Below are positions 14,050 through 22,881 of a stretch of DNA of 36,262 nt, piece after piece (the stretch's first letter is position 1; each line of letters starts with the position of its first letter). The stretch covers positions 1-36,262 of the forward strand of contig JAGWVR010000031.1 in NCBI GenBank assembly GCA_018970785.1, given 5' to 3'. The notes beneath the pieces were generated by a model that saw only the letters and a list, made by a program, of their open reading frames with translations, did no database searches and was not told where the DNA came from. The position numbers were made by a program, and so were the translations under genes. This DNA is from Planctomycetota bacterium. Lineage in GTDB: Bacteria > Planctomycetota > Planctomycetia > Pirellulales > UBA1268.

Positions 14050-15467
14050 GGGCCCGCTCCCTGCCGGAACAGCCAGCCGAACGTCAGCGTCGCCATCGCC
14101 AGCGAGAGGGCGAGATTGAGCCCCTGTCCGAGGACGTAGAGGAGGAGCGGCCGGCCGCTCACCAGCACCGGCGCCAGCTCGCGGAACACCGTCTGCAACC
14201 CCATGCAGACGAAGCCCACACAGAACAGCCATCCGCGCAGCGGCCCGGTGAACCCGGCGATCGCCCCGTCGACGAGCAGCGCCGTCTCCGGCGACGTGGT
14301 GAACAGCGCGGAGCAGAGGATCGACGTTCCGAGGAATCCGAGGATGAACTTCGGGAACCGCAGCCAGGCCTCGGCGGCCAGCGACCGCGCCATCGGTGCG
14401 GTCCCGCGTTCGACCCAACCCGACCAGTAGACGGCGACGGCGAAGGCGATCAGGCCGATCATCGAGTTCTGGATCATCTTCACCGTCGTCGCCACCTCGG
14501 CGGGGCGCTTGTCGCCGAGGTCGCGGCCGAGGATCTCGCCGGCGGCGGCGACGGCGCCGGTGGCATCGATCGTCCCCCCCAGCCAGGCGCCGCCGACGAT
14601 CGGGTCGATCCCCGCCAGACGGATGAACGGTGGCATCGCCACCATCATCACGGCGGTGAACGCCAGCGACAGGCCGATCGCCAGCGACAGCTCCTCCTTC
14701 TTCGCACGGCACGCGGCGCCGGTGGCGATCGCCGCCGACACGCCGCACACCGACATGTCGGCGGAGATCACCATGCACAGCGACCGCGACGGGATCCGCA
14801 GGGCGTGGACGCCGAACAGATAGGTGGCGACCAGCACGATCGGCGTCACGACCCAGCTGGTGAGCAGGCCGGGAAGGCCGAGCTCGAGGAGCCGGCTGAA
14901 CAGCACCTCGGCGCCGAACAGCACCAGGCCCGTCTTGATCAGGTATTCCCCCTGCAGCGCCGGCGCGAGCCACGACGGCACGCCGACGGTGTTCCCGATG
15001 ACGAGCCCCACCACCAGTGCCCAGAGCGGATACTCGAGGTTGTAGTAATGGATCACCTTCTGCGCGGCCAGCAGGTAGGCCAGCGCTCCGAGGAGCCCCA
15101 GCACCGCCGCACCGGGAATCACGCGCGCCACGGCGTGCCCGCGGAGCACCGCCCCGGCGGCGCTCACCGCCACCACCCATCCCAGGCCGAGGAGGATCGC
15201 GGCGCCGACCGGCTTCCCCTTGCGATCGGCGAGCGCCTCGGCCGGGGATGCGTTCCAGGTTTGGGGCTTGTTGATCGTGCTCGATAGCGCGCTCGGCCAG
15301 CCTTTCGGGTAGCGCTCCCGGCTTCCCGCATCGGCCGTCGGCCGAAACGCCCAGCCGACCGCCAGCGCCAGGCCGACGAGTGCCGCGCCGACGAGGATCG
15401 CGGCCGAGTCCTCGTGCCAGCCGCGGCGACCGGGCGGCGGGGAAACGGCGGAAACGGTGGCGCTCAT
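14046..15467 (-). CDS. YeiH family (putative sulfate exporter family) membrane transporter
   Basis: 473 residues, longer than the ~330-350 usual for YeiH. The core (~140-470) has about ten membrane segments and the family landmark 'ISADMSVCGVSAAIATGAACRAKKEE', then 'GAWLGGTIDATGAVAAAGEI'. The extra N-terminal ~140 residues hold about three further membrane segments and a loop, 'STINKPQTWNASPAEAL'. Family knowledge: YeiH/PSE proteins are annotated as sulfate exporters on thin evidence, and the substrate is generally unproven. It is the first gene of the tight minus-strand block with the 84-residue protein and the UbiA-like gene. An alternative role is export of the cluster's own product. Confidence 0.88.
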   Translation of the reverse strand: MSATVSAVSPPPGRRGWHEDSAAILVGAALVGLALAVGWAFRPTADAGSRERYPKGWPSALSSTINKPQTWNASPAEALADRKGKPVGAAILLGLGWVVAVSAAGAVLRGHAVARVIPGAAVLGLLGALAYLLAAQKVIHYYNLEYPLWALVVGLVIGNTVGVPSWLAPALQGEYLIKTGLVLFGAEVLFSRLLELGLPGLLTSWVVTPIVLVATYLFGVHALRIPSRSLCMVISADMSVCGVSAAIATGAACRAKKEELSLAIGLSLAFTAVMMVAMPPFIRLAGIDPIVGGAWLGGTIDATGAVAAAGEILGRDLGDKRPAEVATTVKMIQNSMIGLIAFAVAVYWSGWVERGTAPMARSLAAEAWLRFPKFILGFLGTSILCSALFTTSPETALLVDGAIAGFTGPLRGWLFCVGFVCMGLQTVFRELAPVLVSGRPLLLYVLGQGLNLALSLAMATLTFGWLFRQGAGP

Positions 15468-15557
15468 CGGGGTGGCACTCGGCGGGGCAGAGACCAGAGG
15501 GTACACAAGTCCGTGGCCGCCGTGCGAGCGCGCGGAACCCGACGGAGGGAGGATCGC
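15468..15557. promoter_or_regulatory. Divergent promoter region between the YeiH-like and DUF4091 genes
   Basis: The 90-nt gap must supply transcription to both flanking genes. A TACACA (15502-15507) on the plus strand, overlapping a TACCCT on the minus strand, is the most AT-rich point. A GGAGGGAGGA run at 15544-15553 is the plus-strand ribosome binding site. No operator-like palindrome was recognised. Confidence 0.35.
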
Positions 15558-17975
15558 ATGGAACCGACCGGGCAGTCCGCTCGCGCCCCGCTCCCGCGCA
15601 TCGCCATCGTGCTGCTGGCACTCCTGCTTCCGGGGCCGCGCGCGACCGCGGACGAGGCGCTGCGGCTCCCGGTCGTCCGCGACACCTGGCTGTCGGCCTA
15701 TCCGACCGAGGTCGAGGGAAACAACGGCGCCGCCCCGAAGCTCAAGCTCAAGGGCGTCCAGGAGGTGACGCTCCTCGACGTCGACCCGGCGCCGCTCGTC
15801 GGCAAGCGCGTCGTCGCGGCGACGCTCCACCTCCACCTCCAGACGCCGACGCCGCTGTCGCGCGTCACGGTGTCGACGGTCGTCGACGAGTGGACCGAGG
15901 GCGCCGGCACCGGCTACGCGCGCGCCGACGGGGCGGCCTCGTTCGCCTGGGCGCGGACGGGCACGGCCCGGTGGGGGGGCGACGGGCCCGACGTGACGGC
16001 CGTATCGCTGGGACGGCGCGGCAGCGTGTGGGGGTTCGGCGACGCCACGCCCCCCGATGCCGACGGGTGGCAGGTGATCCCGGTGGCGCCGGCCGTGATC
16101 GAGGCCCGCGCCGCGGGTCGCGGCCGGGGCTTTCTCGTCGTCGACGACGTGGGGAGCGAATACGAGCGCGACGGCGAGCGCTTCGTCGCGCGACCGTTCC
16201 CCAACCGGTTCTTCACCAGCCGTGACGGCCCGCGCGACCGGCAGCCGTTTTTCACCGTCGTCGTCGCTGCCGGCCCTCCGGGCGCGCTCCCCGCGCCCGT
16301 CGCGCCGCCGGGGCTCGTGGCCGCCGCGCCGCTCCCCGCCCCGGCACCCGCCCCGGCCGGGCCGAGGCCGGCGCTCGGGATCCGCGACGAATACGGCGTG
16401 GCGCTCGAGGCGTTCGACCTTGCCGCCGCGCGCGGCGAGACGATCGGCTTCCTCGTCCCCGCGCCACCGGAGCGTGTCGCCGTCACCGCGGGACCGGCGC
16501 GCGTCGCGCTGTCGGCCGGCGTCGCGGTGGCCGGCACGGTCGATCCGCTCGTGCCGGTGGGCACGCCCGGCGACGCGGCCGCGGGGGCGGCGCACACCTT
16601 CGTCGAGCTCCACCTTCCCCACGACGCCCCGGCGGGCGGGCATCCGCTCTCCCTCCGGGTCGACGGGCAGACGCTGTCGGGGCGGTTGACGGTGTGGAAC
16701 TTCTCGCTTCCCGACCGGCTGTCGTTCATCCCGCAGCTCAACGCCTACGGGCTGCCGCCCGGCGACGAATTCGCCTGGTACCGCCTCGGCCACGCCCACC
16801 GCTGCACGCTCGACGTGCTCCGCTACAACTGGCGCGGGCGCGTCGACGGGCCGCCGGCGATCGCGTCCGACGGGACGTGGGACTGGAGCGCCTGGGACGC
16901 CCGGTTCGGCCCGCTCCTCGACGGCACGGCGTTCACCGGACTGCCGCGCGGCACCGTGCCGGTCGAGGTCTTCTACCTGCCGCTCAACGAGAACTGGCCG
17001 CTCGACCACGAGCGCCACTTCCGCGGCGGGTACTGGATCGAGTCGGCCTACGGCGACGCCTACTGGGAGGGCTTCCGCGCCGCGGCCGCCGAGATCGCCG
17101 CGCACGTCGACCGGCGCGGGTGGCGCGAGACGCTGTTCGAGTTCTATCTCAACAACAAACTGACCAACAAAAAGGACCGCTGGGACCGCTCGTCGGCGGC
17201 GTGGGTCTTCGACGAGCCCTCCAACACCCAGGACTTTTGGGCCCTGCGGCGCTTCGGGCTCGAGTTCTGGCGCGGCGTGGCCGGCCATCCCGGGGTGCCG
17301 GTGGCGTTTCGCGCCGACATCTCGCGGCCGCAGTGGCAGCGCGATCTGCTCGACGGGGTGACCACAGAGGAGGTGATCAGCGGGGCCCTGCGCGAGCACG
17401 CCGCGACGGTCGCCGAGCGGCTCGGACGCCAGCGTGTGTTCGTGAGCATGTACGGCGAGGCCAATCCGCCCGGGACGCCCAACGCGACGGTCGCCGCGTG
17501 GTGCGTCGAGGCGTGGTCGCTCGGTGCCGACGGCGTCGTGCCCTGGAACTCGATCGGCCGGCCGGAGAGCTGGGCCGCACCCGACCCGACGGCGCTGCTC
17601 TACCCGACCGCGGCCGGTCCGGTGCCGAGCCTCCGCCTCAAGTGCCTGCGGAGCGGCCAGCAGCTCGTGGAGTACCTGACGATCTTCGCCGCGGTCGAGG
17701 GGCTCGACCGCCGGGCCCTGGCCGCGGCCCTCTCGGACATCCCCGCCTTCCACGCCCGGACCGTGAAGCGCTCCGAGGCCGACGCCGGTCGCAGTGCCTA
17801 TCCCGACGACGTCCACGGCGAGCTGACCCGTCTCCGCCGCCGCCTCGGCACCGCCCTCGATGCCAAGGCGCCCCCGTCGCGCGAGCGCTGGCACGACCCG
17901 CGCCCCCCGCGGCCGGAAGCGGCACCGGTGATCGAGCCGCTGCCCCGCCCCGACAGGCACTCGGCCGGCGGATGA
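15558..17975 (+). CDS. Secreted DUF4091 / GH123-like glycoside hydrolase with an N-terminal DNRLRE-like domain
   Basis: About 805 residues from an ATG behind a very strong GGAGGGAGGA ribosome binding site. A signal peptide occupies ~1-31 ('IAIVLLALLLPGPRATA'). A beta-sandwich of DNRLRE type spans ~36-235 ('RDTWLSAYPTEVEGNNG', 'LHLHLQTPT'). An Ala/Pro linker (~240-272) leads to a second beta domain (~275-380). The catalytic (beta/alpha)8 region follows at ~385-740, of DUF4091/GH123 type, with 'WVFDEPSNTQDFW' as the family's DEP site. GH123 enzymes cleave N-acetyl-hexosaminyl bonds using substrate assistance. Inference: it degrades polysaccharide outside the cell. The exact sugar cannot be read from sequence. 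Confidence 0.85.
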   Translation: MEPTGQSARAPLPRIAIVLLALLLPGPRATADEALRLPVVRDTWLSAYPTEVEGNNGAAPKLKLKGVQEVTLLDVDPAPLVGKRVVAATLHLHLQTPTPLSRVTVSTVVDEWTEGAGTGYARADGAASFAWARTGTARWGGDGPDVTAVSLGRRGSVWGFGDATPPDADGWQVIPVAPAVIEARAAGRGRGFLVVDDVGSEYERDGERFVARPFPNRFFTSRDGPRDRQPFFTVVVAAGPPGALPAPVAPPGLVAAAPLPAPAPAPAGPRPALGIRDEYGVALEAFDLAAARGETIGFLVPAPPERVAVTAGPARVALSAGVAVAGTVDPLVPVGTPGDAAAGAAHTFVELHLPHDAPAGGHPLSLRVDGQTLSGRLTVWNFSLPDRLSFIPQLNAYGLPPGDEFAWYRLGHAHRCTLDVLRYNWRGRVDGPPAIASDGTWDWSAWDARFGPLLDGTAFTGLPRGTVPVEVFYLPLNENWPLDHERHFRGGYWIESAYGDAYWEGFRAAAAEIAAHVDRRGWRETLFEFYLNNKLTNKKDRWDRSSAAWVFDEPSNTQDFWALRRFGLEFWRGVAGHPGVPVAFRADISRPQWQRDLLDGVTTEEVISGALREHAATVAERLGRQRVFVSMYGEANPPGTPNATVAAWCVEAWSLGADGVVPWNSIGRPESWAAPDPTALLYPTAAGPVPSLRLKCLRSGQQLVEYLTIFAAVEGLDRRALAAALSDIPAFHARTVKRSEADAGRSAYPDDVHGELTRLRRRLGTALDAKAPPSRERWHDPRPPRPEAAPVIEPLPRPDRHSAGG

Positions 17976-18047
17976 TTCCGGCGTGCGGGACGGGCGGACC
18001 ACGATGAACCGTGGAGGGCCGGCCCCTGCCCCGGGAGCCGGCGATCG

Positions 18048-18866
18048 TCAACTCGACGCGCTGCGGTATTTGGCCAGCGCCGCCTGGAACACGAGCCGTG
18101 ACACGACGAGCATCACGGCGGCGGCCAGAACCGCGCCGCCGATGGGCGTCCACGACCCCGCGGAAAACGGCTGGGCGATCACCCGCGCCGGCACGTTGAC
18201 CACCAGGAGGATCGGGATCACGAACGTGCAGATCATCCGGATCGGCCCGCCCCACGGTCCCGCGTAGATCTCGGCGGGATAGCGGGAGAAGTTGGTGAGG
18301 TAGAACCAGAAGTCATAGAGACTCTGGTTGCGGCCGAGGAGGATCGTCGCGGCGGCGAGCATGATGATCAGCGCGTAGAGGATCGCGACGCCGCAGGCGA
18401 CGAGGAGCGGATAGAGGAGCCAGGCGATCGCCGGCGGCGGTGCGGTGAACCGCGACACCGCCCAGCCCAGCAGCCCGACGCCCACCAGCCCGTTGGCCAG
18501 CGACGAATACTCGACGCGGTGCAGCGAGAGGAGGAATTGCGCGTCGAGCGGCTGGACGAGCACCGAATCGAGCCCGCCGCTGCGGACCATCTCGGTGAGC
18601 TCCTCGGCGCTGGGCATGAAGAACGCCTGGACGATCGAATTGACGATCAGGCCGGTGGCGACGAAGGCGAAGAACGGCTCGCGCGTCCAGCCGGTGCCCC
18701 GGCCGATCTCGGGGGTGAACGTGAACACGAGCAGGTAGAAGGCGAGGTTCATCGACATCCACCCGAGGCTGGTGACGCACTCGAGGAGGAAGTTGGCCCG
18801 GAACGTCATGTCGCGGACCAGGCAGGCGCGGGCGAAGGTGAGGAAGATGCCGAGGTAGCGCCGCAT
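18048..18866 (-). CDS. ABC-2 family exporter permease (second permease of the operon)
   Basis: 272 residues, with six predicted membrane helices and the pattern of the uncharacterised ABC-2 permease group (COG3694-like). A conserved 'EELTEMVRSGGLDSVLVQPLD' loop precedes a helix cluster, with 'NFSRYPAEIY' before the last helices. It starts one base after the stop of the other permease gene and shares the ATPase gene at 19725. The two permeases probably form a heterodimer with two copies of the ATPase. The exported substrate is unknown. The gene converges with the hydrolase gene at 17975; the 72-nt gap has no strong terminator. Confidence 0.88.
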   Translation of the reverse strand: MRRYLGIFLTFARACLVRDMTFRANFLLECVTSLGWMSMNLAFYLLVFTFTPEIGRGTGWTREPFFAFVATGLIVNSIVQAFFMPSAEELTEMVRSGGLDSVLVQPLDAQFLLSLHRVEYSSLANGLVGVGLLGWAVSRFTAPPPAIAWLLYPLLVACGVAILYALIIMLAAATILLGRNQSLYDFWFYLTNFSRYPAEIYAGPWGGPIRMICTFVIPILLVVNVPARVIAQPFSAGSWTPIGGAVLAAAVMLVVSRLVFQAALAKYRSASS

Positions 18867-18867
18867 G

Positions 18868-19728
18868 TCAGCCCCCGAAGGCGCTGTAGCGCCGCGTGCC
18901 GCGCCGCCAGGCGAGCCGGCAGCAGAGGGCCATCGCCACCACCCAGCCGGCCTCGATCGCCAGCGCCCGCACCAGCGCCCAGCCGCGGACCTTCCCGAGC
19001 CAGACCGCCGCGGGGAAGTAGGCGGTGTATTCGAAGGGGAGCCAGCGGACGAGGTCGGCGAGGCTCACGCCGGGAATGCCGGTGGGGATCCCGGTGAGCA
19101 TGTCGATCGGGAACATGTGCCCCGACAGCAGGTACTGGACGAGCATGTAGGCGAAGATCACGCTCGACACTTCGAGGAACCAGAACCCGAGCATCCCCAG
19201 CGTGGCCTCCATGAAGAACCCGAGGAGGAACGACAACACGAGGGACAGGACGAACGCCGCCACCGTCGTGGCGTCGGGGAGCGGCGGAAAGAATCCCCGG
19301 CAGACGAAGAAGATCGCGGCGAACGGCAGCGCGGCGACGAGGTAGTAGACGAGCTTGTGGGCGATCCGGGCGGCGAGGAGGTAGCCGACGTAGTCGACCG
19401 GCTGGACGAGGTACTTCTTGATCGAGCCGTCGCGCACGCTGCGTGCGATGCCGCCGGCCAGCCCCGGCATGCTCGAGAAGGCCCGCGCCACCATCGTCAG
19501 CAGGTAGTAGGCGACGATGTCGTCGCGCGAGTAGCCGGCGATGTCGCCCCGGGCCGTCGCCCCGAACACGGCGGTCCAGAGGAACACCTGGGTGACGATC
19601 GGGAGGAAGCGCATCGCCGTGCCGAGGATGAAGTCGCCCCGGTAGGCGAGCCGCTCCTCGATGCAGATCGAGAGCATCGTCCACCAGGCGCGCAGGCCGG
19701 CGAAGGGACGGGCGGCCGTCTCGCTCAT
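18868..19728 (-). CDS. ABC-2 family exporter permease (first permease of the operon)
   Basis: 286 residues with six membrane helices, COG4587-like. The loop 'GSIKKYLVQPVDYVGYLL' corresponds to the 'G.LD..LVQP' loop of its partner permease, which shows that the two are paralogues. The start ATG overlaps the ATPase stop (ATGA), so production of the ATPase and this subunit is coupled. Family knowledge: these three-gene systems are widespread, and their substrates have not been assigned with confidence. Confidence 0.9.
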   Translation of the reverse strand: MSETAARPFAGLRAWWTMLSICIEERLAYRGDFILGTAMRFLPIVTQVFLWTAVFGATARGDIAGYSRDDIVAYYLLTMVARAFSSMPGLAGGIARSVRDGSIKKYLVQPVDYVGYLLAARIAHKLVYYLVAALPFAAIFFVCRGFFPPLPDATTVAAFVLSLVLSFLLGFFMEATLGMLGFWFLEVSSVIFAYMLVQYLLSGHMFPIDMLTGIPTGIPGVSLADLVRWLPFEYTAYFPAAVWLGKVRGWALVRALAIEAGWVVAMALCCRLAWRRGTRRYSAFGG

Positions 19729-20753
19729 GCGCCGGACTCCGGGGCGGCGCTGGCGCCGCGGAACAGCCCGGCGACGATCTCCTCGAGCGGCACGTCCTCG
19801 ACCGAGATGTCGCGCACCGGCTCGTCGCGGAGGAGCCCGGGGAGCACGTCGGCGATCCGGTCGCGGTCGATCCGCAGCGTGACGCGCGGGCCGCGGATCT
19901 CGCAAGGGAAGCCGAACCGCTCGATCCGGCCCCGGTCGGGCGTCTCGTCGAGGTCGAGGGTCACGATCTTGTGGCTGGTGAAGCGGTCGACGATCCCCTC
20001 CAGCGACCCGTCGTAGAGGATGCTGCCGCGGGTGATGACGACGAGCCGCTCGCACAGCGCCGCGACGTCCTTCATGTAGTGCGTCGTGAGCACCACCGTG
20101 ACGTGCCGCTCGGTGCGGACATGGCGGAGAAAGCGGTGGATCGTGTGCTGGGCGACGACGTCGAGGCCGATCGTCGGCTCGTCGAGGAACAGCACCTCGG
20201 GCTCGTGGAGCAGGGCGGCGACCAATTCCAGCTTCATCCGCTCGCCGAGCGACAGTTCGCGGACCGGCCGGTTGACGAGGCCGCCGACGTCGAGGAGCTC
20301 GACGAGCTCGTCGCGCGTCCGCGTGAACCGGGCCGGCTCGATGCGGTAGATCTCGCGGTGGAGGCGGAAGCTCTCCGCGGCCGGCAGGTCCCACCACAGC
20401 TGGTTCCGCTGCCCCATCACCAGGGCGAACCGGCGCCGGAAGGCGTCGGCCCGCTCCCAGGGGACGTGTCCGAGGACCGTGGCGGTTCCGGCGGAGGGGG
20501 TGATGATCCCGGAGAGGAGCTTCAGGAACGTCGTCTTGCCGGCGCCGTTGGGCCCCAGCAGGGCGACGAATTCCCCGCGCTGGACCGTGAGATCGACTCC
20601 GCGGAGGGCATCGACGACCCGCGACTCGCGGTGGAACAGCCCGCGGATGCTCGCCGCCAGCCCCTCCCGCTTGTCGAAGACGCGGTATTGCTTGGCGAGA
20701 CCGTCGACGCGGATCACCGTCGCGTCACCGGCGGCCGACGGGGAGTTGTCCAT
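19725..20753 (-). CDS. ABC exporter ATP-binding subunit
   Basis: 342 residues, COG4586-like. Walker A GPNGAGKT lies at 67-74, the signature LSLGE at 167-171 (a variant of LSGGQ) and Walker B LFLDEP at 188-193. A switch His is present in 'VVLTTHYMKDV'. A C-terminal ~100-residue extension ('TLDLDETPDRGRI...') follows the nucleotide-binding domain, as in exporter ATPases of this group. It is first in the operon with the two ABC-2 permeases. A minus-strand TATACT lies at 20765-20760, so transcription could begin at or very near the ATG. Confidence 0.95.
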   Translation of the reverse strand: MDNSPSAAGDATVIRVDGLAKQYRVFDKREGLAASIRGLFHRESRVVDALRGVDLTVQRGEFVALLGPNGAGKTTFLKLLSGIITPSAGTATVLGHVPWERADAFRRRFALVMGQRNQLWWDLPAAESFRLHREIYRIEPARFTRTRDELVELLDVGGLVNRPVRELSLGERMKLELVAALLHEPEVLFLDEPTIGLDVVAQHTIHRFLRHVRTERHVTVVLTTHYMKDVAALCERLVVITRGSILYDGSLEGIVDRFTSHKIVTLDLDETPDRGRIERFGFPCEIRGPRVTLRIDRDRIADVLPGLLRDEPVRDISVEDVPLEEIVAGLFRGASAAPESGA

Positions 20754-20759
20754 CGCCGG

Positions 20760-20765
20760 AGTATA
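20760..20765 (-). promoter_or_regulatory. Possible -10 element for the ABC exporter operon, near-leaderless
   Basis: On the minus strand the hexamer reads TATACT and ends 7 nt before the ATPase start at 20753. If it is a -10, transcription would start at the ATG and the message would have almost no leader. The gap to the divergent ispF gene is only 50 nt. Confidence 0.35.
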
Positions 20766-20803
20766 GGGGAAAACGGCGTCTCCCCACCCCGGAGCCCCGA
20801 GCC

Positions 20804-21301
20804 ATGTTCCGCGTCGGCCTCGGCCACGACACCCACCGCCTCGGTCCCGGCGCGGCGTTGGTGATCGGTGGGGTGTCGATCCCGCACGACCGGATGGCGC
20901 TGGGCCACAGCGACGCCGACGTCCTCCTCCACGCGATCACCGACGCCGTCCTCGGGGCGGCCGCGGTCGGCGACATCGGCGAGCTGTTTCCCGACACCGA
21001 CCCCGCCAACCGCGGCCGTGATTCCGCCGACATGCTCCGCCGCGCCCTCGAACGGGTGACGGCGGCCGGCTGGAGGATCGTGAACCTGGATTGCGTGATC
21101 CTCGCCCAACGCCCCAAAATCCTCCCGCACCGCCCCGCGATCCGCCGCCGGATCGCGACGATCCTCGGGATCGACGAGGCGGCGGTGTGGCTCAAGGCGA
21201 AGACCGGCGAGGGTGTCGGGCCGATCGGCCGGGAAGAGGCGATCGGCGCCGAGTGCGTGGTCCTCGTCGAACGGGTGCCGGGCACGGGCACGGCGGACTG
21301 A
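20804..21301 (+). CDS. ispF: 2-C-methyl-D-erythritol 2,4-cyclodiphosphate synthase
   Basis: 165 residues, usual length. It converts CDP-methylerythritol 2-phosphate to the cyclic diphosphate in the MEP isoprenoid pathway, in the cytoplasm as a trimer. Landmarks are the metal ligands Asp9 and His11 in GHDTHR, 'HSDADVLLHAI', 'GDIGELFPDTDP' and the CDP-binding 'KAKTGEGVGPIGR'. GGAG lies 9 nt before the start. cysS begins 14 nt after the stop, and the PfkB kinase follows, so the three form a likely operon. The ispF-cysS pairing also occurs in other bacteria. Confidence 0.98.
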   Translation: MFRVGLGHDTHRLGPGAALVIGGVSIPHDRMALGHSDADVLLHAITDAVLGAAAVGDIGELFPDTDPANRGRDSADMLRRALERVTAAGWRIVNLDCVILAQRPKILPHRPAIRRRIATILGIDEAAVWLKAKTGEGVGPIGREEAIGAECVVLVERVPGTGTAD

Positions 21302-21315
21302 CCAGCGGAGGCGCG

Positions 21316-22881
21316 ATGACGACGACGGCGACGGGGGCGGCGCTGCCGCCGATCGAGGTCTACAGCACGCTCTCGCGCGCCAAGCGCCCCCTGGTCACGG
21401 TCCGGCCGGGGCACGTCGGCATGTACCTCTGCGGGCCGACGGTCTACAAGCCGAGCCACATCGGCCACATGGTCGGGCCGGTGATCTTCGACACCGTCAA
21501 GCGGCACCTCGTCTATTCGGGCTGGCAGGTGACGTGGGTCGTCAACGTCACCGACGTCGACGACAAGATCATCGCCGAGAGCGGGGCCCGCGGCACGACG
21601 ATGGCGAAGCTCGCCGAGGAGATGACCGCCGACTACCTCGCCAACCTCGCCGCCCTCGGCGTCACGGGCATCGACGTCATGCCCAAGGCCACCGAGCACA
21701 TCGGCACGATCATCGCCTTCATCGAGGGGCTCATCGCCAAGGGGTGCGCCTACGCCGCCGACGGCGACGTCTACTTCGACGTCACCAAGGACGCCGACTA
21801 CGGCAAGCTCACCAACCGTTCGGTCGAGCAGATGCAGGGGGAAGGGGGCTCGACCGCCGAGCGGAAGCGCTCCGCCGCCGACTTCGCCCTGTGGAAGAAG
21901 GCCAAGCCGGGGGAGCCGTCGTGGGACAGCCCGTGGGGACCGGGGCGGCCGGGCTGGCACATCGAGTGCTCGGCGATGAGCAAGGCGATCCTCGGCGAGC
22001 AGTTCGACATCCACGGCGGCGGCCTCGACCTCGTCTTCCCCCACCATGAGAACGAGATCGCCCAGAGCGAGTCGCTCCACGACCGGCCGATGGCGACCTA
22101 TTGGATGCACAACGGCCTGATGCAGGCGTCGGGGGCGGCGGGCAAGGTCGGTGGCCGTCCGCGCGGCGAGCCGGGCTCGGCCGACGACGCCGCCGCCCAG
22201 GCGGCCACGAAGATCTCCAAGAGCACCGGCGCCGAGCCGTTCAAGAACCTCCTCGCCCGCCACCGCCCCGAGGCGATCCGCTTCCTCCTCCTCTCGACCC
22301 ACTACCGGTCTCCGATCGCCTTCGGCGAGGAGGCGCTCGGCGAGAGCGCCCGGGCGCTGGAGGCGTTCGAGCGGCTGTTCCAGCGGTTCGAACGCCTTAC
22401 GGGGAGGAAGTTCTGGGCGCTCGCCGCGCGCGACCGCCGCGCCGGGGATGCGGCGGTGGCCGGTGCGGAGGCGACGGCCCTGCGCCGGAAGTTCCTCGAG
22501 GCGATGGACGACGACTTCAACACCGCCGGTGCGATGGCGACGCTGTTCGATTTCGTCCGCGTCGTCAACAAGTTCATCGACCAGCAGGGGATGGAGAAGC
22601 AGGCCACCCCGGCCGACGGCGCTACGCTCGTGTCCCTGATGGAGACGCTCCGCGAACTGACCGCGGTCCTCGGCCTGTTCCTCGTCGAACCGAAGGCCAA
22701 GGCCGCGGGCGGCGACGAGGATCTCGTGGGCAAGCTGATGGAGCTGGTGCTCGAGATCCGCGCCAACGCCCGCAAGGCGAAGGACTTCGCGACGGCCGAT
22801 CTGGTCCGCAACAAGCTCACCGCGGCGGGGATCGTCCTCGAGGACCGCGCCGACGGCACCGGGTGGTCGCGGAAGCCATGA
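21316..22881 (+). CDS. cysS: Cysteinyl-tRNA synthetase
   Basis: 521 residues. It charges tRNA-Cys with cysteine. The class I signature HIGH is at 48-51, and the KMSKS motif reads KISKS at 299-303. The cysteine-binding zinc ligands are Cys39 ('MYLCGPTVY'), Cys218 ('HIECSAMS'), His243 and Glu247 ('FPHHENE'). Between the 'HNG' turn (265-267) and KISKS there are 31 residues where the E. coli enzyme has about 10. The extra stretch is Gly/Ala/Arg-rich and probably a surface loop. Ribosome binding site GGAGG sits at 21307-21311. The stop overlaps the PfkB start (ATGA). Confidence 0.97.
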   Translation: MTTTATGAALPPIEVYSTLSRAKRPLVTVRPGHVGMYLCGPTVYKPSHIGHMVGPVIFDTVKRHLVYSGWQVTWVVNVTDVDDKIIAESGARGTTMAKLAEEMTADYLANLAALGVTGIDVMPKATEHIGTIIAFIEGLIAKGCAYAADGDVYFDVTKDADYGKLTNRSVEQMQGEGGSTAERKRSAADFALWKKAKPGEPSWDSPWGPGRPGWHIECSAMSKAILGEQFDIHGGGLDLVFPHHENEIAQSESLHDRPMATYWMHNGLMQASGAAGKVGGRPRGEPGSADDAAAQAATKISKSTGAEPFKNLLARHRPEAIRFLLLSTHYRSPIAFGEEALGESARALEAFERLFQRFERLTGRKFWALAARDRRAGDAAVAGAEATALRRKFLEAMDDDFNTAGAMATLFDFVRVVNKFIDQQGMEKQATPADGATLVSLMETLRELTAVLGLFLVEPKAKAAGGDEDLVGKLMELVLEIRANARKAKDFATADLVRNKLTAAGIVLEDRADGTGWSRKP

